DNA of 64,000 bases from Drosophila persimilis (GCF_003286085.1 NW_020825326.1:2170001-2234000), one strand, 5' to 3'. Shown: positions 22,850-36,540, counted from the stretch's first letter. The notes: generated from the letters alone by a model not told the origin. Made by a program: numbers and translations.

Positions 22850-23090
22850 AGTTAACGACGCCGTCTGTATTAAGGTCGAAAGTTTGCAGTTTTACACACT
22901 ACACGTAGTTTACCACTACGCTCTCTAACTTTTTACACTAAAAGATCGAACAATGAAACCATAAAATAAAATCTAACAGCGGAGAAATCTTTCTCGTAAA
23001 TGTGGAGTCAGAGTTGCCGCCGTCAGAGATGGCAGCGCCCAACATTTTGGTGACCCCGACGTCATCTTTTTTCCTTTTGAACCTTTTTCG
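22850..23090 (+). mobile_element. Possible LTR end with primer-binding site
   Basis: Sequence with AATAAA near 22963 ends in CCCAACA, followed at about 23041 by TTTTGGTGACCCCGACGTC. That phrase resembles the primer-binding region just inside BEL/Pao-type LTRs. A related GGCAGCGCCCA word recurs at about 23168. No gag or pol reading frame follows, so only a scrap remains. Confidence 0.3.
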
Positions 23091-26000
23091 TAGTGTGAGT
23101 CCCAATGCATATTTTGTATGATCTAATTATGTGTCCATTCAGAAGAGATGCGACTGCAGCTGCCAAGGCAGCGCCCAGTGCCCTCATCTTAAATATTAAG
23201 ATCGCAAAATCCCTTAAATAAAAACTCTTACTCCGAATGCTTCACAAATATTTGGAAAATGCCCACAAATTTATTCATATTTCGTTTCGTTTGATTTCAT
23301 TTTATGATTTTTCTTTCCTTTTTTCTCCTCTCATGCTATTGTGGATCTTTCACCTCTGCAGGGCCCCAGGATCAGTGGTAGCACAAGCATATATATGTAC
23401 GGATATAGTGGATATGTGTGCTACCTAACTCATCAGCTGGGATTCCCAGGTGGGGAGGGCCCGGGAGACGAGTTGTGTTGTGTGTGGTGGATTTGGGAAG
23501 TGATCGACGTCTGTGGAACATGGCATGTGGCTGGTTTATGGTTTATGCGGGGGGAGCGGACGCGGACGGGAACGGGTAATGACAGAGGATAGTGGAGAGG
23601 AGTATCGTGTGGTTTTGCTTAGCATGGGCGTGGCATAAAATTTGCTTTTAAAAATATCATTACACATCACGTCAATTACAATTTTTTTTTGTTTCTTTTG
23701 TTTTACGTTTTTTTTTAGTTTTGGTTTTAAGACATATTTTTGCTTGGTTTTTTGTTTTGTTTCGTTTTTTTTTTTAGCGTATATAAATAAATGCATACAC
23801 ATATATACGTTAATACATAGACGGTATATATATGTACGTGTACAAATAATGCAATAGACACACATCTATACAAATTATACTATATAATGGTTAATTGTTT
23901 ATTCCTCTTCATCCTCTGACGTCTCTTCTCCTCCTCTCTCTGTTTTTGGCAACAGATTTCATCTCGTTTTCCATTTCTTCCATTTTTTGAGCCTTTTCCT
24001 TTGCTTTGTTTCCGCTTCTTCTCTCTCGTTTTTTTGTTTTGTTTTGTTTTTTGTTTAAGTTTGAGGTCCGTTCAGACACAAGATACAATACACACGTATA
24101 TATAATTACATATTTAAGTTTTTCGTTTTATATAAAAAAATTAATGCTCAATTACAAGAAATAACACTTAGGCTTATGTTGTCTACAATTTTTGTTTTCT
24201 TCGCCCCATCCATCGTGATGCTTGCACTCCTCCTGCCCCTCGTGCAGCGCATCGATAGTTAAAATATATGTATGCATTGTTGTATAATTTGTTGTTTCGC
24301 TAATTTTGGAACATTACACACACACACCCACACACAATTACTTAGCCGAGAGAGAGAGAGAGAGATATAGAGAGAGTATGGAGTATGTATTACATATATG
24401 TATGTATGTATGTATATATGTATGTATGTAGGGTTAAATGCCCGGCTAATGCGAATATCGTTTAGACAATCAGTGTAGTAGAGTGGAGAGATTGGAGTGT
24501 GTGTTACAGATTTTTGTTTTTGTTTTGTGGGTTTTTCCTTGTTTTGAGGGTGGGGACGGGGGAGGCTTCCAGTTGTTGGAGATTTCATTAGCTTTACGCG
24601 GTAATTATCAGAATCGGCATTATCATATACATATATGGGTATACATATATCTAGGGTTACGTCTAATTGGATAACACATACATGCATAGTGGAACACATA
24701 CATACGCGCAGACACACGAACACGCACACGCACACACACACACTGAGATGCACATTTAGTTTAGCTCGTATATTAGATTTTGTCCGGATCTTCGCCATCT
24801 GCTTCTGAGCCTGATCTGAATGGCGGGATTCAGATCCATAGATCCTCTGGCTTTGCTTTTCGTCAACATTCTTACTTCTCCCACTTATAATATTATGTAT
24901 AAATATAATACATACGCACAATACATATGGATATAGTAGATATATAGCTTTAATTGTAGACATATCTAGATATCTAGCGTTATCATTAAATGTTCTGTGT
25001 ATGCACGTACTGTGGAAATTGGTGTTGACTCGATCTTGATCTGGGTCATTTGAACATACAATTTAAGCTACAGTTATAGTTACAGTAAGAGTTACGAGAC
25101 ACAATTACAGTTACAGTTACAGTTATAGCATACACAAAGATATACAGTAAATTGTATTAATCCTTTTCCCGCAGTTTTTCGTTTTTTTTTGTTTGTTTGT
25201 TTCTTCATTACTTGATCTCTGTTTTTTGTTTTAAATTGTATTTTATTTTATATTAGTTGTGCGTTGTCGTTGGCGCTGTAGCCCCCTGCCACAGTCCCAC
25301 TAGATCTCTGGAAGGAGGGTGGATGAGGGTGTCTCTCACTCAATGGATTCAACGACAATGGACACACAGAGAAAACACTTGACGCGCGCTTACATATATC
25401 ACGGAAACACAACAAAGCCATTGGATATACAAAATATATATATATAATATACATATATATATTTGTGTGTACACAAATACACACGTTGTATATGTATGCT
25501 GATGTACATAAAATATAGAAGTTACATGCATATACATATATATAGCACATTTATATATATATATATATATATATACATACACATACATAAATGTAGACAT
25601 ATAGACATATATGTATGTGTGTATACATATATGCAAGTATATAAAAAATAAATATACATATACCCTACTTAGCCAAGTGTTCGCTTATTCTCCCCACGTT
25701 CCCCAAATACTTTACACATGCAGATACAGCTACAGATGCAAACACAGATACACTCGCACACATAGATATAAAAAAAAAAAAACACAGATAATATCATCAT
25801 CGTATATATGAAGTATGTATATATATAGTATTCATCATTACGCGCCTGCTCTTAGACTCCTACTACTCCACAAAATGAATCGATCGATCGATGGGCTGCC
25901 TTCTATTTCTTTCTTCCTTTCCTATCCTTCCAAGCTATGGCTCTATCTCTTTCACATCTATCCATGTTTCACACACTTACACACACATGGCACACTCCTC

Positions 26001-26093
26001 ACACACACACACACACACCGCACACACACCGCACACAACACGCACGCGAACATTGAGTCTATCTATGATCTGTTGTTGTTGTGGGTCCAATGT
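23091..26093 (-). other. AT-rich, microsatellite-rich zone; likely RhoGAPp190 3' UTR and flank
   Basis: No coding region. It holds many poly-T runs and simple repeats: GA tract near 24351-24376, TATG repeats near 24395-24430, CA tracts near 24310 and 24735, (TA)n near 25553-25575, (CA)n near 25997-26030. Much of it next to 26093 is probably the 3' UTR of RhoGAPp190, as long AT-rich 3' UTRs are common in neural Drosophila genes. The end of the transcript cannot be fixed. Confidence 0.4.
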
Positions 26094-28909
26094 CTAGACC
26101 ATTACGAACGCATCCTTGCCGCAGAATAAATAGGGGAACTGGTCGATCATCGTCTGTACAATGTCCTCGAGGTAGGGCCGCAGCTGCTCGAAGTGGCCCA
26201 TGTCGGTGAAGTCGATGGGTATCAAGGTGGGCCACCAGCAGATGGCCAGGTTCTTGCTGTCCATGCTGTTTAGCTTGGAGTTGTCGGAGACGCTGCAAGG
26301 ATTGAGAGATTAACAACTGATGAATGAGGCATCTGCCTGTAGGCGAAGCCAATGGTTGCCATCACTTACTGCACAAAGTGCTGGAATATGTATTTGAGTA
26401 TGGCAAAATTGATGGGGGGCAGCTTCTGGAGCAGCGATTTTAAAGCTATCAAGCGGCAGCTACGATCCGTTTTCACCTCCACGTTCAACTTGGAGGAGCC
26501 CACTCCCACTCCACGAGAGCCTGAAACGAGGCGAAAAGGCGCGTGAGATTGGGAAAAGATTGGGTCATATGTCCTATGCTCACCAGCAATCTCTTCCAGC
26601 TCCTTGATGATGTCCTTACTAAACAAAGGCGGCAGGCGTTTCGAGAAGAAGTCCTTCAGCGCCGTAGCAACGGCATTGACGGGTATGTCCAGAACATCGA
26701 TGACGGTGTTGACATCTGAATTGGCATGAAAAAAATTAAAAAAACAATAAATACATCACTGACGAAGGTTTGGATACTCCTCCTCTTACCCTCTTCGAAA
26801 CGCTGGAAGAGCATATCCACATGCGCCCGGCTGCCCGGCACCCGATAGATGCCCTCCGAGTCGAGTCCCTCCTTCTCGATAAACTCCACGCACTTGTTGA
26901 GGAAAATGGGTATCTCGCCCTGTTCGGAGCTGATCATTAGCTTCCCGAACTGCGCCTCCACGGACTCGGCCAGTCCCTTGGCATTCTGCTTGAGCTTCCG
27001 TTTGAGCTTCTTCTCCTGCTCCTTCTCCTTCTCCTGCAGCTTACGCAGGCGTGCCGCCTCCTCCTTGATGCGCCTCTTCTCGAGCTTCTCAAAGTCCTTC
27101 AGGCATTTGGCATTCATGTTGTACTCGGGCAGATTCTCAGCGCCAAAGATCCCAGCTGCCGTCAGTTCTGGCACCATGGAATACTAAACGCAATGCAAAA
27201 GAGTCAGATAAAGATCTCTGATCGATGTTATGGACTTGAGCTTACCTCTGGGGATTTGTCGCTCTTCATGAATTCCGGAACACCAGCCTCTGTTTTCTCT
27301 GTGGATGGAAGAGGGTGAGGGGAAGCAAGACATGATGAGTGGGGGCATGACTCAGTGAAGGCGTGAGTCGAAGAGTGGGTAGAGGGCAGAGAGAAACAGA
27401 AACAGCAGATATCCAATTACAAACCCAAGCGAAGGAAGTATGTAAGGAGCAAGAGTAGGAGCAGGATCAAAGTATAGGAGGAGGATTTGGTGCCACACGA
27501 AACACCACAAGCGACACAAACACGACACATACTTTTCTCACCTGCCCCGACGATGGCCATGCGCTGATAGTGCAGCGGAATCTCCGGCGGACTCACATAC
27601 GAGCCAAAGGGCGGCACTCTCGGTGTCTGCACGGGTATGGCCACCTTCTTCTTCTTCTGCTTCTTGGCACTGGCCTTGCTTGCCTTGCTGCTGGCCTTGA
27701 AATAGGCATTCTGCTGGCGCACCCGTCGCTCTGTGGAGCTGGCGCAGCTGTCCGACTCGGTGCAGTCTGTGGATGGTAGGGATAATAAGCAGAGAAAATG
27801 ATTCTGTGGTCAGCCGGGAATGTTGAGTTGGGTTTCAAGGATATGCAAGGATGCCCTGCCTGGGGGAGAGTAAACAGTGAACAGAGTGTGGAGGGATCGC
27901 GGGTGCGGGTGCGGGTGCGGGATCGGGTGCGGTAGTGGTAGTGGTAGCGGTAGCGAGTGATTTGAGGGTGAGCTGAGATTCGAGTTTTTTTGGGTAGATG
28001 ATTGAGATCCCGTGCTTGAGGTGAGGTCCAAATCCTCCCGATCCTATCGATCCTACCTTCGTTTTCATATATCTGCTCGTACTCGGCCAGTTCCTCGGAG
28101 TCCTCGTCCTCTCCATCCAATTGGGCGTGATCATACCGCTTGCCATCCTTTCCCACAGGCTCGCAGTCGCCCAGATACGAGTCGGCCATGCTTCCACTGC
28201 CGGTGCACAGGCCCAGGCCAGTGCCCGACCCAGAGCCGGAGCCAGAGCCCGACCCGGAGCCGGAGCCCGTGAAGTTCATCTTGGCCACTGCCTCGCTAAC
28301 CAGCTGGAAGTTCTTCATGTTCAGCTTGCCCGGCGGCTGTGTGGGCAATGTGAAGGTGGAGGAGCTCATAGCCGGGCAGTTGCGACTAGGCGCCTCGCCT
28401 ACCTTCAGCGTTTGGCTGGGACCCTTCGGACGGATCTTGTTCAGATTGGAGTCAATGTGCCGCCGGCCCGTGGTGTAGGCGTGTGTGGAGCCACTGAAGT
28501 TGTTCCAAATCGAGTTCTTGTTCATGTTGCGTCGCCCATCGCTCTTGTCCTCCAGCCATTCTGATTTGGAAAGAGAGTGGGAGATCGGATTAGGCAGGCC
28601 TAAGAGAGAGGGGTTCGTTCGGCTCTTCCCCGCTTCATCGTTCCTCATCAGAGGGAGGAGCAGTCCATCTACAGCTAAATTTGAGGGGTATGGTGGTGGT
28701 GGTGGTGGTGATGGGAGGGAGTCTAGCGGAGCAAACTGCGTGCAGGTGCAGGAGCAGGAGTGGGGGGCGAGGGGATTCAGGCAGCTAGCTGGGGTAAATC
28801 TATGGGAGGTGCATGCTGATGCATTCTGGAGAGGAGTGGAGGAGCATTAAGAGATTAACCTGCATCGTGGGTGGCCAATGAATCCTTAGACCCGCTGACG
28901 TCCGCTGCT

Positions 28910-28942
<33 letters not shown>

Positions 28943-31900
28943 ATAAGTTTATGGGAGAAAGAGAAACGAGAACCAGAAGGGAGAAACCAGATCAGTCTCG
29001 GTTTGACACAGCGCTGCAGATGGATGAAGAAGCTTCCACAAAAACAGAGGGAGAGAGAGAGGGGGAGAGCAAAGAGAGGGCAAAGCAAAAGTTTAACAAG
29101 AACGAGAACAGCAAACTAACGAAAAACTTTTGTACAATATTCGATTCCGATCGATGTTTGGGGGTCGGCTGGGGTGGGGTGGAGTGGAGTGGAATGGTGT
29201 CGGGGTTTGTGGGATTATAGATACATGGTTTATATAGTATGTACATAGATATAGATGTATATATCAGACAGCCCGCGGCCCAAAAAAATCAAGGATCAAC
29301 AGAAAAGCAACAACCGAAACAGAAAGAAATAACCCAAACAACCCAAATAAACAATAGCTAATAAGAGGAAATGGGAAACTCTAGGGAGAGCATTGATTGC
29401 TAAAGGACAAGGAAGGAAGTAAGGAAGGAAGAATGGAGATTTTCCACCTGGCCCTTGCGGTGTTTTTTGGCCAAAGCTAACACTGGATTCCATCGAGTTC
29501 AAAAATGGTTCGAAACAACTCTTCACATAAGAGCATCCTGCTAAACCATAATTTTTGGTTTCTCATTTATTAAAATTATTACTTCTTTATCTTCTGAGAA
29601 AAATACTAGATCGATAAAGGATCGGTTGCACTTTCTACAGTGTAAAATGTAAAACATAGTGAGATTTTGTAGGGAATCATTCCTACACGGCTTCGCGTGT
29701 CGCGCTCAAAGGCGACGAAGCTTATCTTTTGTCCAAAAATCGATGCTATATGAAAGATCTTCATCCGCAAGGGGTATGGCTATCCAGATCTTTCTTGGGG
29801 CATCAGGGGAATCTCCACTGAGGATGTGGGGCTGGATGTGGAGCGGAATACTGGGAGTTGGTGACATTTTGTTGGTGTTTTTATTGAGTGAAGACAAGAT
29901 CAATAACAAAAAAAGTCTAAAGGATAGAAAACATAGAGAGAGAGAGAGACACAGAGCAAGAGAGAGGGAGGGAGAGAGAGAGAGAGAGATAGAGAGAAAA
30001 AAAAACTATAGGTGGAATAGGAATAAATAGGGTGAAATATATTCAAATAGTTAGATTACATGTTATTTCTTCCAAACTTGATTCTGAAGCCGAAACGAAT
30101 TGACTCTTATATGTGCATGTAATGAGCTGATGATCTGGAGGGGCTGGCTCTGGAGGAGTTGTTGGAGGAGGGAATATCTGGAATCCTTATATAGTTTTCG
30201 TTTGTTTTTTTTTTTTTTTTGTTTGATTCGAGTATTTTTTGTTTTGTTTTGTTTCGTTTCGTTTGAGCAAATAATTTCGATTTGCAATGGGCAAAAAAAT
30301 GACAACAACAATGACACACACACAGAGATAAATCGATAAAAAGTTGGTTAAGATTAATCGTTAATTAATTAATTCATAATTATCATCATTAATCATTATA
30401 GATTATAGTATATATTGTATATATAGTATATATGGAGTATATGGCGCACTTATGTATTTTTGGCGAGAATGAGAAATGGCAATGGCAATGGAAATGGCAA
30501 TGGAATGAATGAATGAATGAATGAATATATAATATATATGATCTATACATATGTATATGATATATATATATATGATTTATATATACATATATATATATAT
30601 ATATGTATGTATGTAGGTAGGTAGGTAGGTAGGTAGAGGCGGGTTGGTACGAATGCTAGTTATTATTATTATTATTATTATTATATTTGTATATTGTATT
30701 TTGAATTGGTGTTTTATGGCGCACGAATATTCTGAATCGGTGTTTGCTTGGTTTGAGGTTTTTGGATTGGTTTTTGCTTGAGGTTTGGTTTTGGGTTTCG
30801 CTTGGTCAGAGTATTTTATTCTTTTGGGTGGGTGGATGGTTTGGTTTGGTTTGGTTTGGTTTTCAGTGACCGCCAGCATGGAACTTACTTTGGTGCAGGT
30901 GCTTGGGCTTTTCGTTGTTTTCGTCGTAGATTTCATCTAATGATATATCTCTTTCTTCTGCGGAACATGCGATATAAAACAAAACAATACATGAAGGAGG
31001 CATCTGTTATGTTTGGCGCGTTGTCTCTTCCTTCTCTGGCCCTCTGTCTTACCATTTAATGAGTTGAGAGATCGGGTAGGAAGCATTTCGTAATTCTCGC
31101 TGCCGGAACCATCGGTGCCCAATGTGTTCGACAGCATATAGCTCTCGTGGCGGGGAGGTGGGCGCGGCATCTGGTTCACCGAGCTCTCCAGCGTGCCCTC
31201 CCCCGAATCTAAAGTAATTGACTCCTCCACATGCAGATTCTCCACCTCGTACTTGTTGTCCCAGGAGGTCTTCAGGAATGGATTATAGAATGCAACTGCA
31301 AAAACAGATCAACATTCAGCATTCGACTTGATCAAGGATTGATCCGACCGTTTATGGATTGGCAGGGACTGGCGGATTGGGGATGCACTTACATTTAACA
31401 TACTGATCCGCTGAGAATGTCATGAAGCTCCCCTTGAAACGATCGGCCAGGGCATTTCCTTCGGTAATGAGAAACTGACAGATATCGCTGTTGAAGAACG
31501 CATTGACTCCTCCGCTCTCCGTCACCGCAATGATCTGCAACGGAATGTTGGCATTCTGGGCGGCCAAAATGCTGTCAACGTAACCCATAAATTAGTAAGA
31601 GGGAGCGCTTGCAAAGATCCCTATCCGCTTATTTCCTTTACCTGAGGTTGGCCAGGGATGAGCGACGCTTCGCCGAGTAAAAGTAGATGTAGCCGTGGAT
31701 GAGCTCATCCCGATATTGATTGGTGCCATGGTAGGAGGAGAGTATGAACTCGACCCGCCGCTTGGCATCCCCAATGAACACATCGACAATGATCGAGTGC
31801 TCGCTGGCCTTCACAAGCGTCGATTCGGCGACCAGTGGCTGGACAATGTTCTCGATATCGTACTGATCGCCGCAGAAGATGCAGCACAGGATACGGAGAT

Positions 31901-34380
31901 CGGTGTGGTTGGAGGGATACGGATCGTAGCTCTTCATCTCGGTCAGCTTCAGCGACAGGATGACAATGTTCAGAATATCGTAGACATACTTCTGATGGTT
32001 CTGCGTGTGGTCGATGAAGTCGCAGTGCAGCATCTCCGACAGACGCATGCCCTCGCTGCGCAGATACTCGACCTCGTTCTCCTTGAGGTCTTGCGGCTGG
32101 TACACCAACACAATGGGAAGATTCTCGAACTTATCCTCCAGCTCCAAATTACAGAGCAGCGTCCGTTCCAAGTTGTCCTTGAGCGTTTCAAACGACTGCT
32201 GATTGGAGTACACACAGATGAGGCCTACAAAAAAGAGAGTGGAGTGGAGGGTCTCCCATGAGAGAAGTGAAATGAGGAGAAGGAGCTGCAGGATCTGGCC
32301 TGTCCACTCACCACTCGAATACACATCGATGGCCTTGAAAGCCTCCATGTCCCCGTTGGCTATGCGATAGTTTAGATAGTACGTCTGATTCTCGTAGATA
32401 TACTCGCCCTTGCTGCCCGTGCAGATGCGGATGTCGTTGAGCAGATCGCTGGCCAGGTGCTCCGATCCAACGATCAGCAGATTGAGCGTGCGATCGGTGC
32501 CGTTGCCAGTCGTCTTCCAGCCACCGCCGCCACCGCCACCGCCAACTCCTACACCGACTCCCCCCGGAGTCTTGTGGTTGCTTGTGGTCGACTTGTCGGA
32601 GAGAACCTCCTCAATCAGGCTGTCCACACAGTTGTTGAAAAAGGGGCAATGGTCACGAATGGGGCAGTGGATGAAGCGCAGATGCTGGACGAGCATGACA
32701 CGCCGCTCCTGGTCCAAGCGGTCGAGCATCTTGTAGCGCGAGTCTTCCTGGATGACATCCGTGATCTGACGCACATCCTCCTGCGTAATAATGTCCACGT
32801 TTTTGAACTGCAGAAAGTACTGAGCGTGCTCCAGGAGCAGTTCGACAAAGTTCTGTTTGCTTTTCTCGATGATCTCGTCCTGATGGATGTCGTAGATCTG
32901 CTGGCAGTCGTGCTCGGAGAGGGCCTCGAAGCACTCACGACCCATGAACAGGACGCGCACCTCCGATAGTTGTTTGCCGGGCGTGACAAAGCCGGACTCC
33001 TCCAGTAGCATCTTGAACTGCTGCTTCCATCTGAGGATTGACAGGAAGAGAAGGATGAGTATCGGCACCGTCAGGATTTCTGCTTCGGTAGACTTACCCG
33101 ATCTTCTTCTTGTCCTGCTGCACGGAATTCAGATAATTGCGGAATACTGTCTCTGCCTCGGAGGTCTCCAGCACATCGAAGGGGATGCGCGCCTCGTCCT
33201 CGGCCTCGTCCATGTCGACCAACTCGGTCCAGGAGGCCTGCGGGCACTCAAAGAAGTACTGCTCAAACTCGATGTGGTTCTGCAGATAGTTCCGGGCACA
33301 CTCCCAGGCATCGTCATCGCTGATGTTCAGGGCCCCGGTGTCCGGCAGCATGTACTCGAGGGCCAAGGCGAACTTGTCGAGATACTGGTGGAGCTTTTTG
33401 TTGAGGTGGTCATCGCGCAGCTTCTTCATATGGCGGCGGAAGAGCTTCTGGCCGGCCTCGTGTCCGAATATGTTCAAGAACTCGTTCCACTCGCGGTACT
33501 GGGAGAGCATCTTTGAGCCCTGCGACCAGAGGATGTGGTAGTCAGTGATCTGGTTGCGTATCAGCCGTGTGACGGCCTCCGATCTGGTGTCCAGCAGCTC
33601 CTTGCGTGACTTGGCCGACTCCTGGTATGATATGATCTTCACCCGATTCTTCACCTTGTCGATCATCTGGGCGAGCATGAGGAAGGCCAAATCGATGTTG
33701 ATGCTCTCGTGGGCTGATGTCTCGATCAACTGCACCGTGCTCTTGTAATCCTTCCGCTGGCTGATCTTCTCCGCCTCGCGCACGTACAGCTCGTACGCGT
33801 CGTCGTTCTTTGTGGTCACCAGGACAAGCGGCTTCTTGTTCTTCACAATGGTGGCGATCACATTCTGAACGAACTCCACCTGCTTCTCCACGCTGCGGTT
33901 TGGCACGGGACTGACGTCAAACACCACGACGAAGCCGTCGATGCTCAGCCGCCCATCGGGCATCACCTTCTGCTCGTACTCCTTCTCGATGCCCAGCTGA
34001 TTCTTGCATATGTACATGAGCTTCTCCGCCGAGAAGACCTTGGTGGCGGTGCAGCGCTTCGAATAGGGATCCATTTTTCCCACCTTGAAGGCCTGGAATG
34101 TGGAGTCATCCATGAACTCGGTCTGCTCGATGATATTGAAGTTGTACTCGACGCCCTCGTCCGTGGTCTTGCGCACCTCGCCCCAGTACAGGAAGTGGTC
34201 GTTGTTCACGATCCTGCCGCTGAAGTCGCTCTGGCTGAGCACTGATATGTGATCGATGAAGTAGTCGTCGGCCATCGGCCGCATGAATCTGTTGCACAGG
34301 CATGACTTGCCCACACCCACCTGGCCGCGATCCTTTTCGGTACCGGATAGTCCAATGACCGAGATGTTGAACTGACGCAT
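26094..34380 (-). CDS. RhoGAPp190: p190 RhoGAP
   Basis: GTPase-activating protein that turns off Rho1; in flies it stabilises axon branches downstream of integrin/Src. Thirteen coding exons with matching phases: 34380-33098, 33030-32312, 32224-31642, 31571-31393, 31295-31053, 30957-30889, 28560-28057, 27766-27542, 27298-27246, 27183-26790, 26715-26584, 26520-26370, 26292-26094; 1577 residues. N-terminal GTPase domain with P-loop GVGKSCLCNRF; FF-type helical region about 270-550; two pseudo-GTPase segments about 610-910; Tyr-containing DEIYDENNE motif near 1013; Gly-Ser run in exon 7; basic coiled coil; RhoGAP domain about 1365-1570 with arginine finger in GIYRVPGSR. The start MRQFNISVIGLSG is the family N-terminus, and an acceptor (TTTTTGCAG) ten bases before the ATG shows an upstream noncoding exon. 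The 2.33-kb intron 30888-28561 is the largest. Confidence 0.96.
27899..27960. repeat. GGTGCG and GGTAGT/C hexamer repeats
   Basis: Tandem GGTGCG copies followed by GGTAGT/GGTAGC copies in the intron between exons 7 and 8 of RhoGAPp190. Confidence 0.7.
28913..28940. repeat. (GT)n microsatellite in a RhoGAPp190 intron
   Basis: About 14 GT dinucleotides in the large intron between exons 6 and 7. Confidence 0.85.
29937..29998. repeat. GA-rich microsatellite in a RhoGAPp190 intron
   Basis: Interrupted (GA)n tract; GAGAG is also the binding word of GAGA factor, so a regulatory role is possible but not shown. Confidence 0.7.
30505..30683. repeat. Cluster of four microsatellites in a RhoGAPp190 intron
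   Basis: (GAAT)n at about 30505-30525, (TA)n near 30555-30603, (GGTA)n at about 30613-30636 and (TAT)n at about 30660-30683, close to the donor end of the largest intron. Confidence 0.75.
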
Positions 34381-34390
34381 CTTGAAGCAC

Positions 34391-36540
34391 CTGCAAAAAG
34401 AGGAGAGCAGTCAGCATATTGGTCGAGGATTCTCCTCTCATTTTTGAAATTTTCAATTTTCGCTAGACTTTTGTTTCACCCACAAGATACGATTGACTAC
34501 GCAGCTACGGATACATCCACGGATGGACCCCCCGCCCGACACACATTTCTGCTGCACAGAGATACATAGAGAGAGAGAGCCTGGCGGCTTCTGCGGTGAC
34601 AAAAGAAAAACGGACTTTATTTTTTCTTTTTCATTTTTGTTGTCTTTGCCAGTGCAAAGCGGAAAATGTGCCCAAATTGATTTCAAACTGCAGATGATTT
34701 CCGCTTGATTTCACATTTGCTGGCAATCCCCGCATCTTTTTTTTGCCCTAGACCATGCTCCATTACCGTGCCAGTACCTGGATTTCACAACATTTTTCTA
34801 TGGGAAAATCTGTCTGCAGCACAAATCCTTTTTCCTGGCTTGACTGCGGTGCGGCGGCTGCTTCTGCTGGCTGCTGCTGCTGCTGTCTGCTGCCTGCCTG
34901 CTGACTGCTACAAACAGCGCAAGACAGCAAAAGAGAGAGTGAGAGAGCCAGAGAGCCAGAGTGCCAGAGAGCAAACGAGCCTGCCTCCGATAACTGAGAG
35001 AGAGAGCTGAGCCGCATCCACTCAATGTGGGTGGATTTGTTGTTGTTGTTGCTAGTGCATTTCTCTCACTCCTAATTTTCAGATGTTGCTGTTGTTATCC
35101 TGTTCTATCCTTCCTGCTGGTCGCGCTCTCCAGCTCTCCACAACAGCTACTGAATGAAGGCGAAAAATACGAATTGTTGCTGCGGCTGCAGTCGTGTGGG
35201 TGTGTACCACTCTTCAATAAACATTGAAGGGGCCGAAAAGAGGGGGCGCAATGAGGGCGAAAGTAAAGCCAAGAGCCCAATGCAAATAAACATAAGCACC
35301 AGCTACTACCCCCCTACTACTACTCTACTCGTACTACTCTAAACATTAATTGAGCTTTTCCGGCATTACAAATTATTGCAAGCGAAACCTCCTCCACGTG
35401 TATGTGTGTGTGAGGGTATGGGTATGCAAATGTGTGTGTGTTGTGTTGTGCTCCAACTGCAAGTGCAGCACGCAGAATCGAAATTGGAGACACAGACACT
35501 GGACTGGCAGCGGTGATGGTGCTGCTTGTCTGCTGCAGGCCCCCATAGAGATGGAAGTGTTCCAGCAACAGATTTCCTGTACAATCTACATTCCCGGGCT
35601 GCCCGACAGCAACAACAACAACAAAAACAACAAGAACAACTGCAGGGCCTACGATAACAACGACAAAGCAGAAGCGAGCAGAACCCCAGTCTATGGTTAT
35701 TGTTGTTCTTGCTTCTCAATTCACTTTACCAGCCCATTGGGGCAGGGGCAAGGGCGGGGGTAGGGAGTCGATAGTAGTTCTGGCTGAAAGTGCAGTGGAA
35801 TATGCAACGGGTGGGGCAGTGACAGAGCTTAGGGGGGTGGGCACAGAGAGAAAGAGAGAGAGAGATAGAGTACAAACAATTTTGGTGTAACTTCATTGAA
35901 CTGTTTCCAGCCGAAATTCGGATTTGATGCAGAAAACACTGTTGCCGCATCCGTCTTTCCATCACCGTCTCTCTCCCACTTCTACCTCCACTCTCATCTC
36001 TACTCCTCTCCCTCGCTCTATCAGAGTCACTCTCTCTCACACACGAGTTGCGACAATTACCTGCAGTTGCGCACAAAGGCGAAGCAAGGCCACGGGGCGA
36101 ATAATCAGACAAGCTACTTTCTTTTGTTGTATTCTTTGCGTTTGTTTCTAATGATGGCATTAACCAAATTCTAACAAAAAATTGGAGTTGTATTTGCTTT
36201 AATTATTTTCCAACCAGCTTGTACAGGCACAAACACAAGACAACACACACGCACGAGAGCACTCATACACGGGTACGGGCCATAGAGATGCCGTTGGGAG
36301 AGCAAAGACCAAGAGCGAGCGAGCGAGCAAGAGCGTACACGACGTATACAAGAAGACAATTACGAATCAGCATCGTAAAACACACACAAAACTGAGGAAA
36401 AAACTTCTCCCAACGCAAGTGAAAAGTTGTAGTTTGTCTCGCTTTTTGTTCAACATTAACTCACAATTGTTGCACTTTCACAGCTCCAATACGTTTAATT
36501 AAACGGTTTAAATATACTAATAAAAGTTATTCCACATCCG
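34391..36540 (-). other. RhoGAPp190 5' noncoding region
   Basis: No coding region is supported. An acceptor at 34391 feeds a short 5' UTR into the start exon, so at least one noncoding exon and the promoter lie upstream in this stretch. It is rich in GA/CT runs (34575, 34935-35005, 35850-35870, 35970-36040) that match GAGA-factor words, and in CTG/CAA repeats. The promoter cannot be placed from the sequence alone. Confidence 0.4.

Noticed and set aside
24259-24963. 234-codon minus-strand ORF after RhoGAPp190
   Set aside because: Built from microsatellites (ACAC, GAGA, TATG) that happen to lack stops.
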